Assembly (NCBI RefSeq): GCF_042655435.1
Contig: NZ_JBHSMG010000002.1
Coordinates: forward strand, 186,001-250,000
Direction of reading: 5' to 3'
Source: Lysinimonas soli
GTDB lineage: Bacteria > Actinomycetota > Actinomycetes > Actinomycetales > Microbacteriaceae
Length of the DNA: 64,000 nt
Position numbers and translations under genes: made by a program. Below, one piece after another: positions 7,536 to 16,825 of the stretch. The notes under the pieces were generated by a model. The model did no database searches. It was given only the letters and a program-made list of their open reading frames with translations, and was not told the origin of the DNA. Every line of letters starts with the position of its first letter. The first letter of the stretch is position 1.

Positions 7536-9269
7536 TCAGCCCGCGCAGTAGGTCAGCGTGATCGCCGACTTCTGCGGCGCGTTGCCGACGACGGACTGCG
7601 CCGTCACCTTCTGCCCGGTGCAGCTCGAGTCGGGGTGGAGCTTGACGGTGAGTCCCATGGTTCCGCCGGCGAGCAGATCGCGAGCGGCGGCGACGTCCTG
7701 GCCGCGCACATCCGGAACTTGAACCATGCCGTTCGAGACGCTCAGGTTCACGGTTCCGCCCTTGACGACCTGCACGGTGCCGCCGTTCGCGGTCTGCGAG
7801 CCGGGCACGAGCGCGCCGATCACCTGGCCCGCCGGGACGGTCGCCGAGAAGTCCTGGGTCGTCGAGCCGTAGACCAGCCCCGCTGCCTTGATCGCGGCGA
7901 TCGCGTCTGCCTCGCTCTTGTAGATCAGACCGGGAAGGGAGATCTGCTGCGGCCCGGACGAGACGGTGACCTGCACCTCGAGGCCCGGGCTGACCAGCGT
8001 GCCGGCGGTCGGATCCGTCGCCAGGATCTGCCCGGCGGGCACCGTGTCGCTGGGCTGGTCGAGTCGCGCGACCTTGAGCTTCTCGTCGAGCAGCTTCTGA
8101 CCGCCGACCTTGTAGCTCTGTCCGACCACGTCCGGCACGGCGACCGCGGCGTTCGCGCCGACCAGTTGCTGGGGGGCGAGGCTGAAGACCCAGAACAGCG
8201 TGGCGATGATGATGACGGCCATGACCGAAACGCCGCCCCAGATCCAGGCGACCGGGGGCCGGTTCTGGCTGCGCGGGGTGCGATCCGTGTCATCGGCCAG
8301 CCGGCGCAGGGTCGCCTCGGACGCGGCGGTCGAGTTCGGGTTGACCCCGAACAGGGCGGCGTTGAAGTCGTCGGCCACCGGGCTGCGGTCGGGGACCTTG
8401 CCCGTCATCGCGATGTCGAGATCGGCCCGGAACTCGGCGGCGGTCTGGAATCGGTCACCGCGATCCTTGGCGAGCGCGTGCATGACGACGGCGTTGAGGG
8501 CGGGTGAGATGGCCGGGTTCAGCGCGCTCGGCGGCACGGGCGTCTCGCTGATGTGCTGGTAGGCGACCGCGACGGCGGTGTCGCCGTGGAAGGGCGGCTT
8601 GCCGGTGAGCAACTCGTAGAGCACCACCCCGGTGGAGTACAGGTCGGTGCGGGCGTCGACGCCCTCGCCGCGCGCCTGCTCGGGCGAGAAGTAGTGGGCT
8701 GTGCCGAGGATCGCGCTCGTCTGCGCGATCGTGGCCGACGAGTCCGAGATCGCCCGCGCGATGCCGAAGTCCATGACCTTGACCTGCCCCGAGGAGGTGA
8801 TCATGACGTTGCCGGGCTTGATGTCGCGATGCACCACGCCGGCGCGGTGCGAGTACTCCAGGGCGGTCAGGATGCCGTCGACGATCCGCACGGCCTCGGT
8901 CGCCTCGAGCGGGCCCTGTGCCACGAGGTCTTTGAGCAGCTTGCCGTCGACGTGCTCCATGACGATGAAGGGGACCTGCACCTCGACGCCGCTCGGCTCG
9001 CGCACCGTCTCTTCGCCGGCGTCGAAGACGCGCACGATCGTGGGGTGCGCCATGCGCGCCGCCGCCTGGGCCTCCTGGCGGAAGCGGGTGCGGAAGGCGG
9101 GATCGTTGGCGAGCGAGGGCTTCAGGAGCTTGACCGCGACCTTGCGGTTGAGGCGGGCGTCGAGACCGAGGTGCACGTCGGCCATGCCGCCCCGCCCGAG
9201 CAGCTCACCGATCTGGTAGCGACCCGCGAGCAGGCGGATGCCGGGCGCAGCCCCGTCCGTCACCGTCAT
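7536..9269 (-). CDS. pknB: Stk1/PknB-type serine/threonine kinase with PASTA domains
   Basis: A 577-residue transmembrane kinase. The kinase domain (about 12-275) has GRGG, catalytic Lys47, HRD 147-149, DFG 167-169 and an activation segment ending GTAHYFSPEQ. A juxtamembrane linker, one membrane helix (about 350-370) and an extracellular part with at least three PASTA repeats follow (VPDVVGQ..., ISLPGLIYKSEADAI..., VQVPDVRGQDVAA...). PASTA repeats sense muropeptides or lipid II, and the kinase regulates growth and division. ATG 9269 gives the conserved N-terminus; longer in-frame sequence is not conserved-looking. It is the last gene of the operon starting at fhaA, 90 bp after pknA. Confidence 0.95.
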   Translation of the reverse strand: MTVTDGAAPGIRLLAGRYQIGELLGRGGMADVHLGLDARLNRKVAVKLLKPSLANDPAFRTRFRQEAQAAARMAHPTIVRVFDAGEETVREPSGVEVQVPFIVMEHVDGKLLKDLVAQGPLEATEAVRIVDGILTALEYSHRAGVVHRDIKPGNVMITSSGQVKVMDFGIARAISDSSATIAQTSAILGTAHYFSPEQARGEGVDARTDLYSTGVVLYELLTGKPPFHGDTAVAVAYQHISETPVPPSALNPAISPALNAVVMHALAKDRGDRFQTAAEFRADLDIAMTGKVPDRSPVADDFNAALFGVNPNSTAASEATLRRLADDTDRTPRSQNRPPVAWIWGGVSVMAVIIIATLFWVFSLAPQQLVGANAAVAVPDVVGQSYKVGGQKLLDEKLKVARLDQPSDTVPAGQILATDPTAGTLVSPGLEVQVTVSSGPQQISLPGLIYKSEADAIAAIKAAGLVYGSTTQDFSATVPAGQVIGALVPGSQTANGGTVQVVKGGTVNLSVSNGMVQVPDVRGQDVAAARDLLAGGTMGLTVKLHPDSSCTGQKVTAQSVVGNAPQKSAITLTYCAG

Positions 9270-9359
9270 GCCAACCCCAAGCAATCGTCGAAAATCCGTT
9301 GTCAGTGTAACCGCTGACCTCGTGAGGTCGGCCCTGAGCACGCCTCCGCGGACGGATCG

Positions 9360-11021
9360 TTAGTTGACGGTGATCGTCAGGGTTCCGGACGGGGCCGACG
9401 AGATGCCATCGGATCCGCAGGACGCGATGTACTTGACCGTCGCCTGCCCGGCCGAGCCGAGCACGATGTTGGCCGAGGTCGCACCGGGAGCGAAGGGGTT
9501 GCTCGACCCGCTCGCGAAGGTCGCGTTCGTCAGGGTGAAGGTGTAGCCGACCAGGGCATGTCCGCTCGGGCATCCCGTGTAGGTCGTCCACGCGATCGGC
9601 ACGGTGTCTCCCGCGCTGTGGGGACCGGTCGCGGCGGTGGGTGTCGCCGGCGCGGGCGGGCCGGGGTAGTCCTGATAGACCGCGACCTTGATCGTCTGGC
9701 CCTTGCTGAGGTTGCCGGTCGGGTTGAGGCTCGACACCGCGCCGTTGAGATCCGGGGTGGTGGCCGTCGGGCCGGTCACCTCGTCGACCCCGAAGCCGAG
9801 CGCGATGAGCTTGCTCTGCACATCGCTGAACGGCTTGTTGATGTAGTCGGACTGGTTGACCAGAATCAGTGTCGAACTGGGCGACGGCGTGGGCGACGGC
9901 GTCTTGCTCGGCTGGCTCGAGGTCGAGGTGCTCGGGGTCGGGGTGTCGGATCCGGTGGGCCGGATCAGCAGCACGATGATGATCGCGATCAGCGCGACCG
10001 CGAGCAGCGAGACGATCGCGATGAGGGGCCAGGTCCACGGGTTGCGGCGACGGGTCGGGGTCTGAACCGTCGCGGGAAGCACCGCGGCGGCTCCCCCGGC
10101 GGGCAGCAACCGGGTCGCGGCCGTGGTGCCGATCGGCGTCGTGAAGGTCGTGAAGGGGTCGTCCCCCGCGATGCCGGGAACGGCTGCGGCCGCGCCCGCG
10201 ACATCCCCGCGGCGAAGCGCCTGCGCGGCGCGCGCGAGGTGGGCCGCCGAGGCGGGGCGGTCGTCCGGTCGCTTCGCGATACAGGCATAGACCAGGTTGC
10301 GCACGGGCTCGGCGATCGTCACCGGCAGCTCGGGCGGCGCCTCGTTGATCTGCGCCATGGCGATGGCGACCTGCGACTCGCCCGTGAAGGGCCTCCGACC
10401 CGCGAGCGCCTCGTAGGCCACGATGCCGAGGGAGTAGATGTCGGTGGTGGGCGAGGCCGGATGCCCGCTCGCCTGCTCCGGAGACAGGTACTGCACCGTG
10501 CCCATCACCTGGCCAGTCGCGGTCAGAGGCACCTGGTCGGCGATCCGGGCGATACCGAAGTCGGTGATCTTGACCCGCCCCTCGGGCGTGATCAGCAGGT
10601 TGCCGGGCTTGATGTCGCGGTGCACGAGCCCGGCCATGTGCGCGGCCTGCAGCGCCGACGCGGTCTGCGCCACGATGTCGAGCACCTTGTCGGTGGGGAG
10701 CACGCGCTCGCGCTCGAGGATCGTCGACAGGGCCTCGCCGGGCACGAGTTCCATGACGAGGTAGGCGCTGCCGTCCTCTTCGCCGTAGTCGAAGACGTTC
10801 GCGATGCCCTCGTGGTTCACCAACGCGGCGTGCCGGGCCTCGGCGCGGAAGCGCTCGAGGAACCCGGGGTCGCCGAGGTACTCGTCTTTGAGGATCTTGA
10901 TCGCGACGGTGCGCCCGATGACGAGGTCGGTCGCCTGCCACACCTCGCCCATGCCGCCGATCGCGATCCGCGACGACAGCTGGTACCGCCCCCCGAAGGT
11001 GAGGCCGCTTGTGGGTCTCAT
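9360..11021 (-). CDS. pknA: PknA-type serine/threonine kinase with unusual extracellular tail
   Basis: A 553-residue transmembrane kinase. The domain (about 11-270) carries Lys42, HRDIKPGN (134-141), DFG 154-156 and GTVQYLSPEQ. An Ala/Pro-rich linker leads to one membrane helix (about 331-353). Unlike the mycobacterial PknA, which is short outside, this protein continues with a Ser/Thr/Pro stalk (360-383), one PASTA-like repeat (about 384-450) and a C-terminal domain of ~100 residues with two cysteines (484 and 535) that may form a disulfide. Its start overlaps the pbpA stop by 4 bp (ATGA). It acts with PknB in regulating cell-wall synthesis. Confidence 0.93.
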   Translation of the reverse strand: MRPTSGLTFGGRYQLSSRIAIGGMGEVWQATDLVIGRTVAIKILKDEYLGDPGFLERFRAEARHAALVNHEGIANVFDYGEEDGSAYLVMELVPGEALSTILERERVLPTDKVLDIVAQTASALQAAHMAGLVHRDIKPGNLLITPEGRVKITDFGIARIADQVPLTATGQVMGTVQYLSPEQASGHPASPTTDIYSLGIVAYEALAGRRPFTGESQVAIAMAQINEAPPELPVTIAEPVRNLVYACIAKRPDDRPASAAHLARAAQALRRGDVAGAAAAVPGIAGDDPFTTFTTPIGTTAATRLLPAGGAAAVLPATVQTPTRRRNPWTWPLIAIVSLLAVALIAIIIVLLIRPTGSDTPTPSTSTSSQPSKTPSPTPSPSSTLILVNQSDYINKPFSDVQSKLIALGFGVDEVTGPTATTPDLNGAVSSLNPTGNLSKGQTIKVAVYQDYPGPPAPATPTAATGPHSAGDTVPIAWTTYTGCPSGHALVGYTFTLTNATFASGSSNPFAPGATSANIVLGSAGQATVKYIASCGSDGISSAPSGTLTITVN

Positions 11022-12475
11022 CTGTTCAGCACCGCCTCTATGACCTTCTTCGCGATCGGCGCGGCGAGGAGGTTTCCGAAGGCGGACTGTCCTCGTCCTC
11101 CGCCGTTCTCCACCACGACCGCCACGGCGACCTGGGGATCGTTCGCCGGAGCGAAACCGGTGAACCACAGGGTGTATGGCGCACCCTGACCGTTCTGCGC
11201 TGTGCCGGTCTTGCCCGCGACGTCGACACCACTGATTCTTGCATTACTGGCTGCACCGTTGGCGACGTTGTTGATCATGAGCTGCGTCATCGTCGTCGCC
11301 GTCGCCGAGCTGATCGGCGTGTTGTAGACGGTGGGCTGAAGCTTCTGCAGCACCGACAGGTCGGGCGCCGTGATGCTATCGATCAGCGTCGGGCTCATCA
11401 ACTGCCCTCCGTTGGCGACGGTCGCCGAGACCATCGCCATCTGCAACGGGGTCACCCGGTCGTTACCCTGACCGAACGACGAGATCATCTGCTGAGCATC
11501 GCTGTCGGTCGAGGGGTAGACGCTCGGAGTGACCTTCATGGGAATCCGGATGCCGGAGTCGCCGAAGCCGAACTTCTTGGCCTCCGCACTGATCGCCGAG
11601 TTGCCGAGCGCGAGCCCGAGCTGGGCGAAGGGGATGTTGCACGACAGGCGCAGCGCTGTGGCGATGCTCGCGGTCGCGCCGCCGCCACAGCTGCCGCCCT
11701 CGGCGTTCGTGATGACCGTCGAGCTCTGCGGGAGCTGCAGCGCGCCGGGATTCGGGAACTCGGAGTCGGGGGTGTACTTGCCGCTCTCGAGCGCCGTCGC
11801 CGTGACCACGAGCTTGAACGTCGACCCGGGTGGGTTGAGGGATCCCGCGATCGCGCGGTTGATGAGCGGCTGGCCGGAATCGCCCAGCAGCTGCTTGTAG
11901 GTGGCGATGACCTGCTTGCTATCGTGCACGGCGAGCGTGTTGGGATCGAAGGTGGGCTTCGACACCATCGCGAGGATCGCGCCCGTCTTGGGGTTGAGCG
12001 CGACGACGGCGCCCTGGTAGTCGCCGAGCGCATCCCACGCCGCCTGCTGCACCTTGGGGTCGATCGTCAGCTCGACGGCCGCGCCCTTGGGGTTCTGCCC
12101 GGTGATGATCGCGTTGAGCTGGTCGAGGAACTGCTGGTTCGCCGTCCCGCTCAGGTAGTCGTTGAGCGAGCCCTCGACGCCGGTGTTGCCCTGGTTGAGG
12201 GTGAAGTAGCCGGTGACCGCCGAGTAGAGCGGTCCGTTGCTGTACTGCCGCTGGTACTTGTACTCGTCGGTCGACGGAACCGATTGGGCGATCGGCTGAC
12301 CCGCGACCAGGATCGGCCCCCGCTCGGCCGAGAAGCTGGCATACAGGGTGCGGACGTTGCGACTATCGGCCTTGAGGTTGTCCTGTTGGAAGACCTGGAT
12401 GACGGTCGACGAACCGAACAGGGCCAGGAACATGATGAGCACCACGATGCTCACCCGCCGGAGTTCCTTGTTCAT
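11018..12475 (-). CDS. pbpA: Class B penicillin-binding protein (D,D-transpeptidase) PbpA
   Basis: A 485-residue bitopic transpeptidase that cross-links peptidoglycan. An N-terminal cytoplasmic start and membrane anchor (about 8-28, VSIVVLIMFLALFGSSTV) precede a dimerisation region and the transpeptidase domain. The active-site motifs are present: STFK within NPPGSTFKLVV, SCN in RLSCNIPFAQ, and KTG in VAGKTGTAQNGQG. The gene pairs with rodA (4-bp overlap), as expected for a SEDS/bPBP polymerase-transpeptidase complex. It overlaps pknA at its 3' end. Confidence 0.95.
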   Translation of the reverse strand: MNKELRRVSIVVLIMFLALFGSSTVIQVFQQDNLKADSRNVRTLYASFSAERGPILVAGQPIAQSVPSTDEYKYQRQYSNGPLYSAVTGYFTLNQGNTGVEGSLNDYLSGTANQQFLDQLNAIITGQNPKGAAVELTIDPKVQQAAWDALGDYQGAVVALNPKTGAILAMVSKPTFDPNTLAVHDSKQVIATYKQLLGDSGQPLINRAIAGSLNPPGSTFKLVVTATALESGKYTPDSEFPNPGALQLPQSSTVITNAEGGSCGGGATASIATALRLSCNIPFAQLGLALGNSAISAEAKKFGFGDSGIRIPMKVTPSVYPSTDSDAQQMISSFGQGNDRVTPLQMAMVSATVANGGQLMSPTLIDSITAPDLSVLQKLQPTVYNTPISSATATTMTQLMINNVANGAASNARISGVDVAGKTGTAQNGQGAPYTLWFTGFAPANDPQVAVAVVVENGGGRGQSAFGNLLAAPIAKKVIEAVLNR

Positions 12476-13908
12476 GCGGGGCCTCCCCCCGTGACGCTGA
12501 GTGGATTCGGAGCGGTGTCGACGACCCAGCGCGGCTGATTGCGCACCGAGTCCGACAACCGCAGCAGGAGCGCGACGATGATCCAGTTCGCGACGAGCGA
12601 GGAGCCGCCCGCCGCCAGGAAAGGCGTCGTCAGGCCCGTGAGCGGGATCACCCGGGTCACCCCGCCGATGACGATGAAGACCTGCAGGGCCACGACGAAC
12701 GAGAGCCCGACGCCGAGCAGGCGACCGAAATCGTCCTGGCCGGTGAACCCGATCCGGAACCCGCGCGAGACGAAGAGCAGGTACAGGGCGAGGATCGCGA
12801 ACAATCCGATCAGTCCGAGCTCTTCTCCGAGGCTGGCGATGATGTAGTCGCTCTCGGCGAGCGGGACGATGTCGGGCCGGCCCTGGCCGAGTCCGGTGCC
12901 GATCAGGCCGCCGTCGGCGAGCCCGAACAGGCCCTGCACGAGCTGGTAGCTGCCCCCGCTGCGGTCGTAGATCGCCGGGTTGAAGGCGTCGAGCCAGGAG
13001 TTGAAGCGACCCGCGACGTAGTCGAGCACTCGACCGGCGATGACCGCACCGCCGAGGAAGAGCAGGAGCCCGAGGAGAACCCAGCTGAGCCGGCCGGTGG
13101 CCACGTAGATCATCACGAGGAAGAGCCCGAAGTACAGCAGCGCGGTTCCGAGGTCGTGCTGGAACACGATGACGGCCATCGCGAGCACCCAGATGACAAG
13201 GATCGGGCCGAGGTCGCGCACCCGCGGGAAGCGCATCCCGAGGAAGGTGCGCCCGACCATCGACAGCGAGTCGCGCGCGGTCACCAGGTAGCCGGCGAAG
13301 AACACCGCGAGGGCGATCTTGGCGAGCTCGCCGGGCTGGAACGAGAAGGGGCCGACGCCGATCCAGACCCGGGCGCCCGAGACCGTGCGCCCGATGCCGG
13401 GAAGCATGGGCAGCAGCAGCAGCACGATGGCGCTGAACATCGCGATGTAGCGGTAACGCTGCAGCACCCGGTGGTTGCGAACGGCCACCAGGATCGCGAA
13501 TGCGGTGACGATCGCGATCGCCGTCCAGACGATCTGCCGGATGCCGGCGGCCTCCCAGCCGTTGACGCCTTTCGAGATGTCGATGCGCGTGATCTCGGCG
13601 ATGCCGATGCCGTTGAGCAGCGCCGCGATCGGCAGCACGAAGGGGTCTGCTTCGGGCGCGACGACGCGCAGGGCCACATGTCCCGCGATGAGCAGCGCGG
13701 CGAGCCCCGCCTCGAGCCCGAGCACGGTGCCGCCGACCCGGCCGAGCGCGCCCAGCTCGACGAGCACGAGGGCGCCGCCCGAGAGCAGCAGGGCGCCCAA
13801 CAGCAGTACGAGCTCGAGGTTGCGACGGCGTGCCGGGGTGCGCAGGCGGATCCGGATGGTGCCCGTGAGGCTCGTCCGGGGTCCGGCCTCGATGGCCTGC
13901 GTGGTCAC
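12472..13908 (-). CDS. rodA: RodA/FtsW-family SEDS peptidoglycan glycosyltransferase
   Basis: A 478-residue protein with about ten to twelve membrane helices, member of the SEDS family that polymerises lipid II. Recognisable stretches are FQPGELAKIALAVFFAGYL, the VFQHDLGTALLYFGLF region (conserved Asp of the SEDS active site) and AESDYIIASLGEELGLIG. A GTG start at 13908 was chosen: it lies 2 bp after the pstP stop and gives a short basic N-terminus with the right family length. Works with PbpA, whose start overlaps its stop by 4 bp. Confidence 0.93.
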   Translation of the reverse strand: MTTQAIEAGPRTSLTGTIRIRLRTPARRRNLELVLLLGALLLSGGALVLVELGALGRVGGTVLGLEAGLAALLIAGHVALRVVAPEADPFVLPIAALLNGIGIAEITRIDISKGVNGWEAAGIRQIVWTAIAIVTAFAILVAVRNHRVLQRYRYIAMFSAIVLLLLPMLPGIGRTVSGARVWIGVGPFSFQPGELAKIALAVFFAGYLVTARDSLSMVGRTFLGMRFPRVRDLGPILVIWVLAMAVIVFQHDLGTALLYFGLFLVMIYVATGRLSWVLLGLLLFLGGAVIAGRVLDYVAGRFNSWLDAFNPAIYDRSGGSYQLVQGLFGLADGGLIGTGLGQGRPDIVPLAESDYIIASLGEELGLIGLFAILALYLLFVSRGFRIGFTGQDDFGRLLGVGLSFVVALQVFIVIGGVTRVIPLTGLTTPFLAAGGSSLVANWIIVALLLRLSDSVRNQPRWVVDTAPNPLSVTGGGPA

Positions 13909-13910
13909 CG

Positions 13911-15155
13911 TCAGCCGCCCGCCGCGGCCGAGAGGCGATCGACGATGTCGAGGGCGTTGCGCAGGCTTTCGGCGTTGATCGTCGCCGCCACGCTCTCCTG
14001 CTGGTAGGCGGGAAGCGACGACACCTTGATCTGCGTCGACTGGTACACGCTCGAGAGGTGGATCGGCCCGATGTTCTGCTGAACGCCCTGGTAGATCGCC
14101 ACCCGGCCGTGGCTCTCGCCGACATAGTAGTGCGACTGGGTCCAGGCGTAGGCGCCGAGGGCGCCGCCGACGATCGCCGCGACGGCGAGCACGAGCACGA
14201 TGAGCCAGACGAGGCGGCGTCGGCGGGCGCGCTTGCGATCCTCTTCGATGAGCTCTTCGAGATAACCCTCGCCCTCGGGCTCGAAGTGGCTGTCCTCGGG
14301 CTGGGTCGCCTTGAGGGGATGCAGCAGGAGCGTGGGCAGTCGGATCGGGCGCCGGCTGGTGTCGTTCTCGTAGCTCAGCGGCATCGCGGCCGAGCCCACG
14401 AAGGTGGGGGCGATGCCGGAGGCACCGCCGCTGTCGTCGATGTCGACCAGGACGACCGTGACGTTGTCGGGGGCGCCGTGATCGAGGCTCTCCTTGACCA
14501 GCCGATCGGCTGCCCCCTGGGCCGTGCGCACGGTGGCGAGGATCGAGCTCATCTTCTCGTCGGCGACGTAGCTCGACAGACCGTCGGAGCACAGCATCCA
14601 GCGATCACCCGGCTTGGTGTCGAAGATGCCGGTGTCGATCTCGGGCGAGGCGTCGACGTCGCCGAGCACCCGCATGAGCACCGAACGCCGCGGATGCACC
14701 GCCGCCTCCTCGGCCGTGATGCGGCCCGAGTCGACGAGGCGCTGCACGAAGGTGTGGTCGGCCGTGATCTGGGTCAGCTCGCCGTCGCGGAATCGGTAGA
14801 TGCGCGAGTCGCCGATGTGCGCGAGGGCGAGCTGATTGCCGACCCGCAGGATGCCGCTGACGGTCGTGCCCATGCCGGTCAGCTCGCTGTGCTCGAACAC
14901 CGTCTCGGCGAGGATCGAGTTCGCCGCGATCAGGGCCTGCTGCAGGGCGAACTCGGCGTCGCGCACCGAGGGGTACTCGGTGTCGGCTTCGGCGATCCGC
15001 TTGGTCGCGATGGCCGAGGCGACATCGCCCCCGGCGTGCCCGCCCATGCCGTCGGCCACGACGAACAGGTGCGCCCCGGCATAACCGGAGTCCTGGTTGT
15101 TCGCCCTGATCTTGCCGACGTGCGAAACGGCCGCGCTCGTGGGGGTCGTGGCCAC
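13911..15155 (-). CDS. pstP: PP2C-family serine/threonine phosphatase PstP
   Basis: A 414-residue membrane phosphatase that reverses PknA/PknB phosphorylation. The catalytic domain (1-240) has metal-binding motifs RANNQDSGYAG, VVADGMGGHAGGD, the CSDGLSSYV block and GAPDNVTVVLVDI. A basic stretch (RKRARRRR) precedes one membrane helix (about 283-303), and ~90 extracellular residues follow. Adjacent genes encode the opposing kinases and FHA readers, as in other Actinobacteria. It begins 4 bp after the fhaB stop. Confidence 0.96.
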   Translation of the reverse strand: MATTPTSAAVSHVGKIRANNQDSGYAGAHLFVVADGMGGHAGGDVASAIATKRIAEADTEYPSVRDAEFALQQALIAANSILAETVFEHSELTGMGTTVSGILRVGNQLALAHIGDSRIYRFRDGELTQITADHTFVQRLVDSGRITAEEAAVHPRRSVLMRVLGDVDASPEIDTGIFDTKPGDRWMLCSDGLSSYVADEKMSSILATVRTAQGAADRLVKESLDHGAPDNVTVVLVDIDDSGGASGIAPTFVGSAAMPLSYENDTSRRPIRLPTLLLHPLKATQPEDSHFEPEGEGYLEELIEEDRKRARRRRLVWLIVLVLAVAAIVGGALGAYAWTQSHYYVGESHGRVAIYQGVQQNIGPIHLSSVYQSTQIKVSSLPAYQQESVAATINAESLRNALDIVDRLSAAAGG

Positions 15156-15159
15156 CCGG

Positions 15160-15705
15160 TTACCGCCGAAGCTCGAAGCTGGTCGTGCCGATCGTGACCG
15201 GCGTTCCCGGAGGCACGGGCGTCGGAAGCATCACGCGCGACCCCGCGACGAACGTGCCATTGGTCGAGTCTAGGTCTTGGATGACCCACTGGTCGTTCCA
15301 CAGCATCAGGCGCGCGTGATGGGTCGAGGTGTAGTCGTCGCGGATGACGAGCCCCGACTCGCTCGAGCGCCCGATCGTGAGCTGCTCGGCCGGCAGGTCG
15401 ATCTCGAGCCCCTCGCGCGGCCCCGAGGTGATCACGAGGCGGCGGGGCGTCGTGGCGTCGGCGTGCGGTGCGCCGCGCTGGATGGGCTGCGTGAACGGGG
15501 CGGCGGGCGCCGGGGAGTTCGGGATCGCGCCGACGGGGCTGGGCGCCGGAACGGGACTCGGACTCGTGGCGCCTGCCATCGCCGGCAGCTTGCGCGCCCG
15601 TTGACCGAAGAGGTCGGAGCGCAGCGCGTAGACGATCACGAACACGAATGCCCACAGCAGCAGCAGGAAGGCGATCCGCAGGACGAGCAGGGTCAGTCCG
15701 CCCAT
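15160..15705 (-). CDS. fhaB: Membrane-anchored FHA-domain protein FhaB (FipA)
   Basis: A 181-residue protein with an N-terminal membrane helix (about 6-27), a Pro/Ala-rich linker and a C-terminal forkhead-associated domain (about 100-175) with GRSSESGL, STHHARL and the NGTFV motif. FHA domains bind phosphothreonine, so it probably reads PknA/PknB phosphorylation. In mycobacteria the equivalent protein links FtsZ and FtsQ during division. ATG at 15705 overlaps the fhaA stop by 13 bp. Confidence 0.92.
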   Translation of the reverse strand: MGGLTLLVLRIAFLLLLWAFVFVIVYALRSDLFGQRARKLPAMAGATSPSPVPAPSPVGAIPNSPAPAAPFTQPIQRGAPHADATTPRRLVITSGPREGLEIDLPAEQLTIGRSSESGLVIRDDYTSTHHARLMLWNDQWVIQDLDSTNGTFVAGSRVMLPTPVPPGTPVTIGTTSFELRR

Positions 15706-16403
15706 GGCGCCCCCCGTTTCGATCCGGGTGCCCCCGCCGAGGCCTGCGCGAGAACGCGGAACGCAATGCGCGTGCGGCCGATCTCGATGACGGAATCCGG
15801 CGGCAGCGGCGCCTTCGTCAGGGGCACCCCGTTGAGTTTCGAGCCGTTCGTCGAGCCGAGGTCGCTGACCTGGCCGCGCTTGCCGTCCCAGAGGATCTCG
15901 ACATGCTGCCGGGAGGTGCCGGTGTCGTCGACCGTGATGTCGGCATCCGAGCCGCGCCCGATCACGGTGCGGGCCTTGGTGATCGGGTAGCGCTTGCCGT
16001 CGATGTCGAGCACGGGCGTCCAGGCGATCTCGCCCTTCACGTTCACCGACTCGATCTGCACCACGCCCTCCGGGAGGGACCCGTCGTTCTGCAGCCGGAT
16101 CGAGATCCCGCCGGCGAAGGAGTAGTGCTGGGCGGCCGCGTGCCGCTGCACCAGCTGGGTGAACTCGTCGATCAGGGCCGGGCCGAGGTTCGTCATCCGG
16201 GCGAAGTCACCCGGGGCGAGGCGCACGACGAAGTCGTTGGGCACCAGGATGCGATCGCGCGAGACCACCGCCGCCTTGGTGTCGAGCTCGCGTCGCAGGG
16301 CGGCCGTCACCTCGAGGGGCTGCAGACCACTCTTGAAGGTCTTGGCGAAGGCGCCGTTGACGACGCGCTCCAAGCCCTTCTCGAAGCTGTCGAGTATCCC
16401 CAC
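15693..16403 (-). CDS. fhaA: FHA-domain protein FhaA with DUF3662 N-terminus
   Basis: A 236-residue cytoplasmic protein. The N-terminal half (GILDSFEKGLERVVNGAFAK... residues 1-120) matches the DUF3662 domain of FhaA, and the C-terminal half is an FHA domain with IGRGSDADI, SRQHVEI and GSTNGSKLNG. In mycobacteria FhaA binds the phosphorylated pseudokinase MviN/MurJ and restrains wall synthesis. It is shorter than the mycobacterial protein because the central linker is brief. GTG at 16403 starts the conserved sequence. It is the first gene of the operon running down to pknB. Confidence 0.92.
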   Translation of the reverse strand: MGILDSFEKGLERVVNGAFAKTFKSGLQPLEVTAALRRELDTKAAVVSRDRILVPNDFVVRLAPGDFARMTNLGPALIDEFTQLVQRHAAAQHYSFAGGISIRLQNDGSLPEGVVQIESVNVKGEIAWTPVLDIDGKRYPITKARTVIGRGSDADITVDDTGTSRQHVEILWDGKRGQVSDLGSTNGSKLNGVPLTKAPLPPDSVIEIGRTRIAFRVLAQASAGAPGSKRGAPWAD

Positions 16404-16552
16404 GGGACCACCTCTCGCACGGAGCCCGGGCCCGCGTCGCGGGACGGGATGGAACATGACGATGCTAGTCGGACAAGACCGAAGACCGACTGGGCGACTT
16501 CGCCGCGGCCGGGATGGTAGTCTCGCTGAGTTGACCGCTCAGTCGGTCATGC

Positions 16553-16635
16553 GCGCGAGTGGTGAAATGGCAGACACGCTGGCTTCAGGTGCCAGTGCTC
16601 GCAAGGGCGTGCGGGTTCAAGTCCCGCCTCGCGCA
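16553..16635 (+). tRNA. tRNA-Leu (anticodon CAG)
   Basis: An 83-nt class II tRNA. Acceptor arms GCGCGAG (16553-16559) and CTCGCGC (16628-16634) pair fully. The anticodon stem is CTGGC/GCCAG around the loop TTCAGGT (anticodon CAG). A variable arm (TGCTCGCAAGGGCGT) and the T arm GCGGGTTCAAGTCCCGC follow. CCA is not encoded. A hairpin terminator lies about 50 bp downstream. Confidence 0.96.
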
Positions 16636-16646
16636 CAAGGGGGTGT

Positions 16647-16662
16647 TTGTGTAACAGGCATC
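16647..16662 (+). repeat. Possible remnant of an IS256-type end
   Basis: TTGTGTAACAGGCATC matches the inner end of the nearby insertion sequence (16853-16868, TTGTGTAACTGGCATC) at 15 of 16 bases, in the same orientation. A further TTGTGTAAC occurs at about 16670. These look like scars of an earlier related insertion between the tRNA and the present element. Confidence 0.45.
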
Positions 16663-16681
16663 CCATTGATTGTGTAACTCG

Positions 16682-16710
16682 CGAAAGGCGCTCGGATCGG
16701 GCGCCTTTCG
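16682..16710 (+). terminator. Terminator of the tRNA-Leu gene
   Basis: Ten-base perfect inverted repeat CGAAAGGCGC / GCGCCTTTCG with a 9-base loop, followed by GTGTTT. Placed 46 bp after the tRNA. Confidence 0.65.
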
Positions 16711-16825
16711 GTGTTTCGGGCCGCTCAGTGGCGTCGTTAGGGCGGTCAGACGCACATGAGTCGCTCGGAGCGCTCTCGAACGGCGGCCCGTCAGGGGAAA
16801 TCGGCTCTTCTCGCGGCTATGAACC

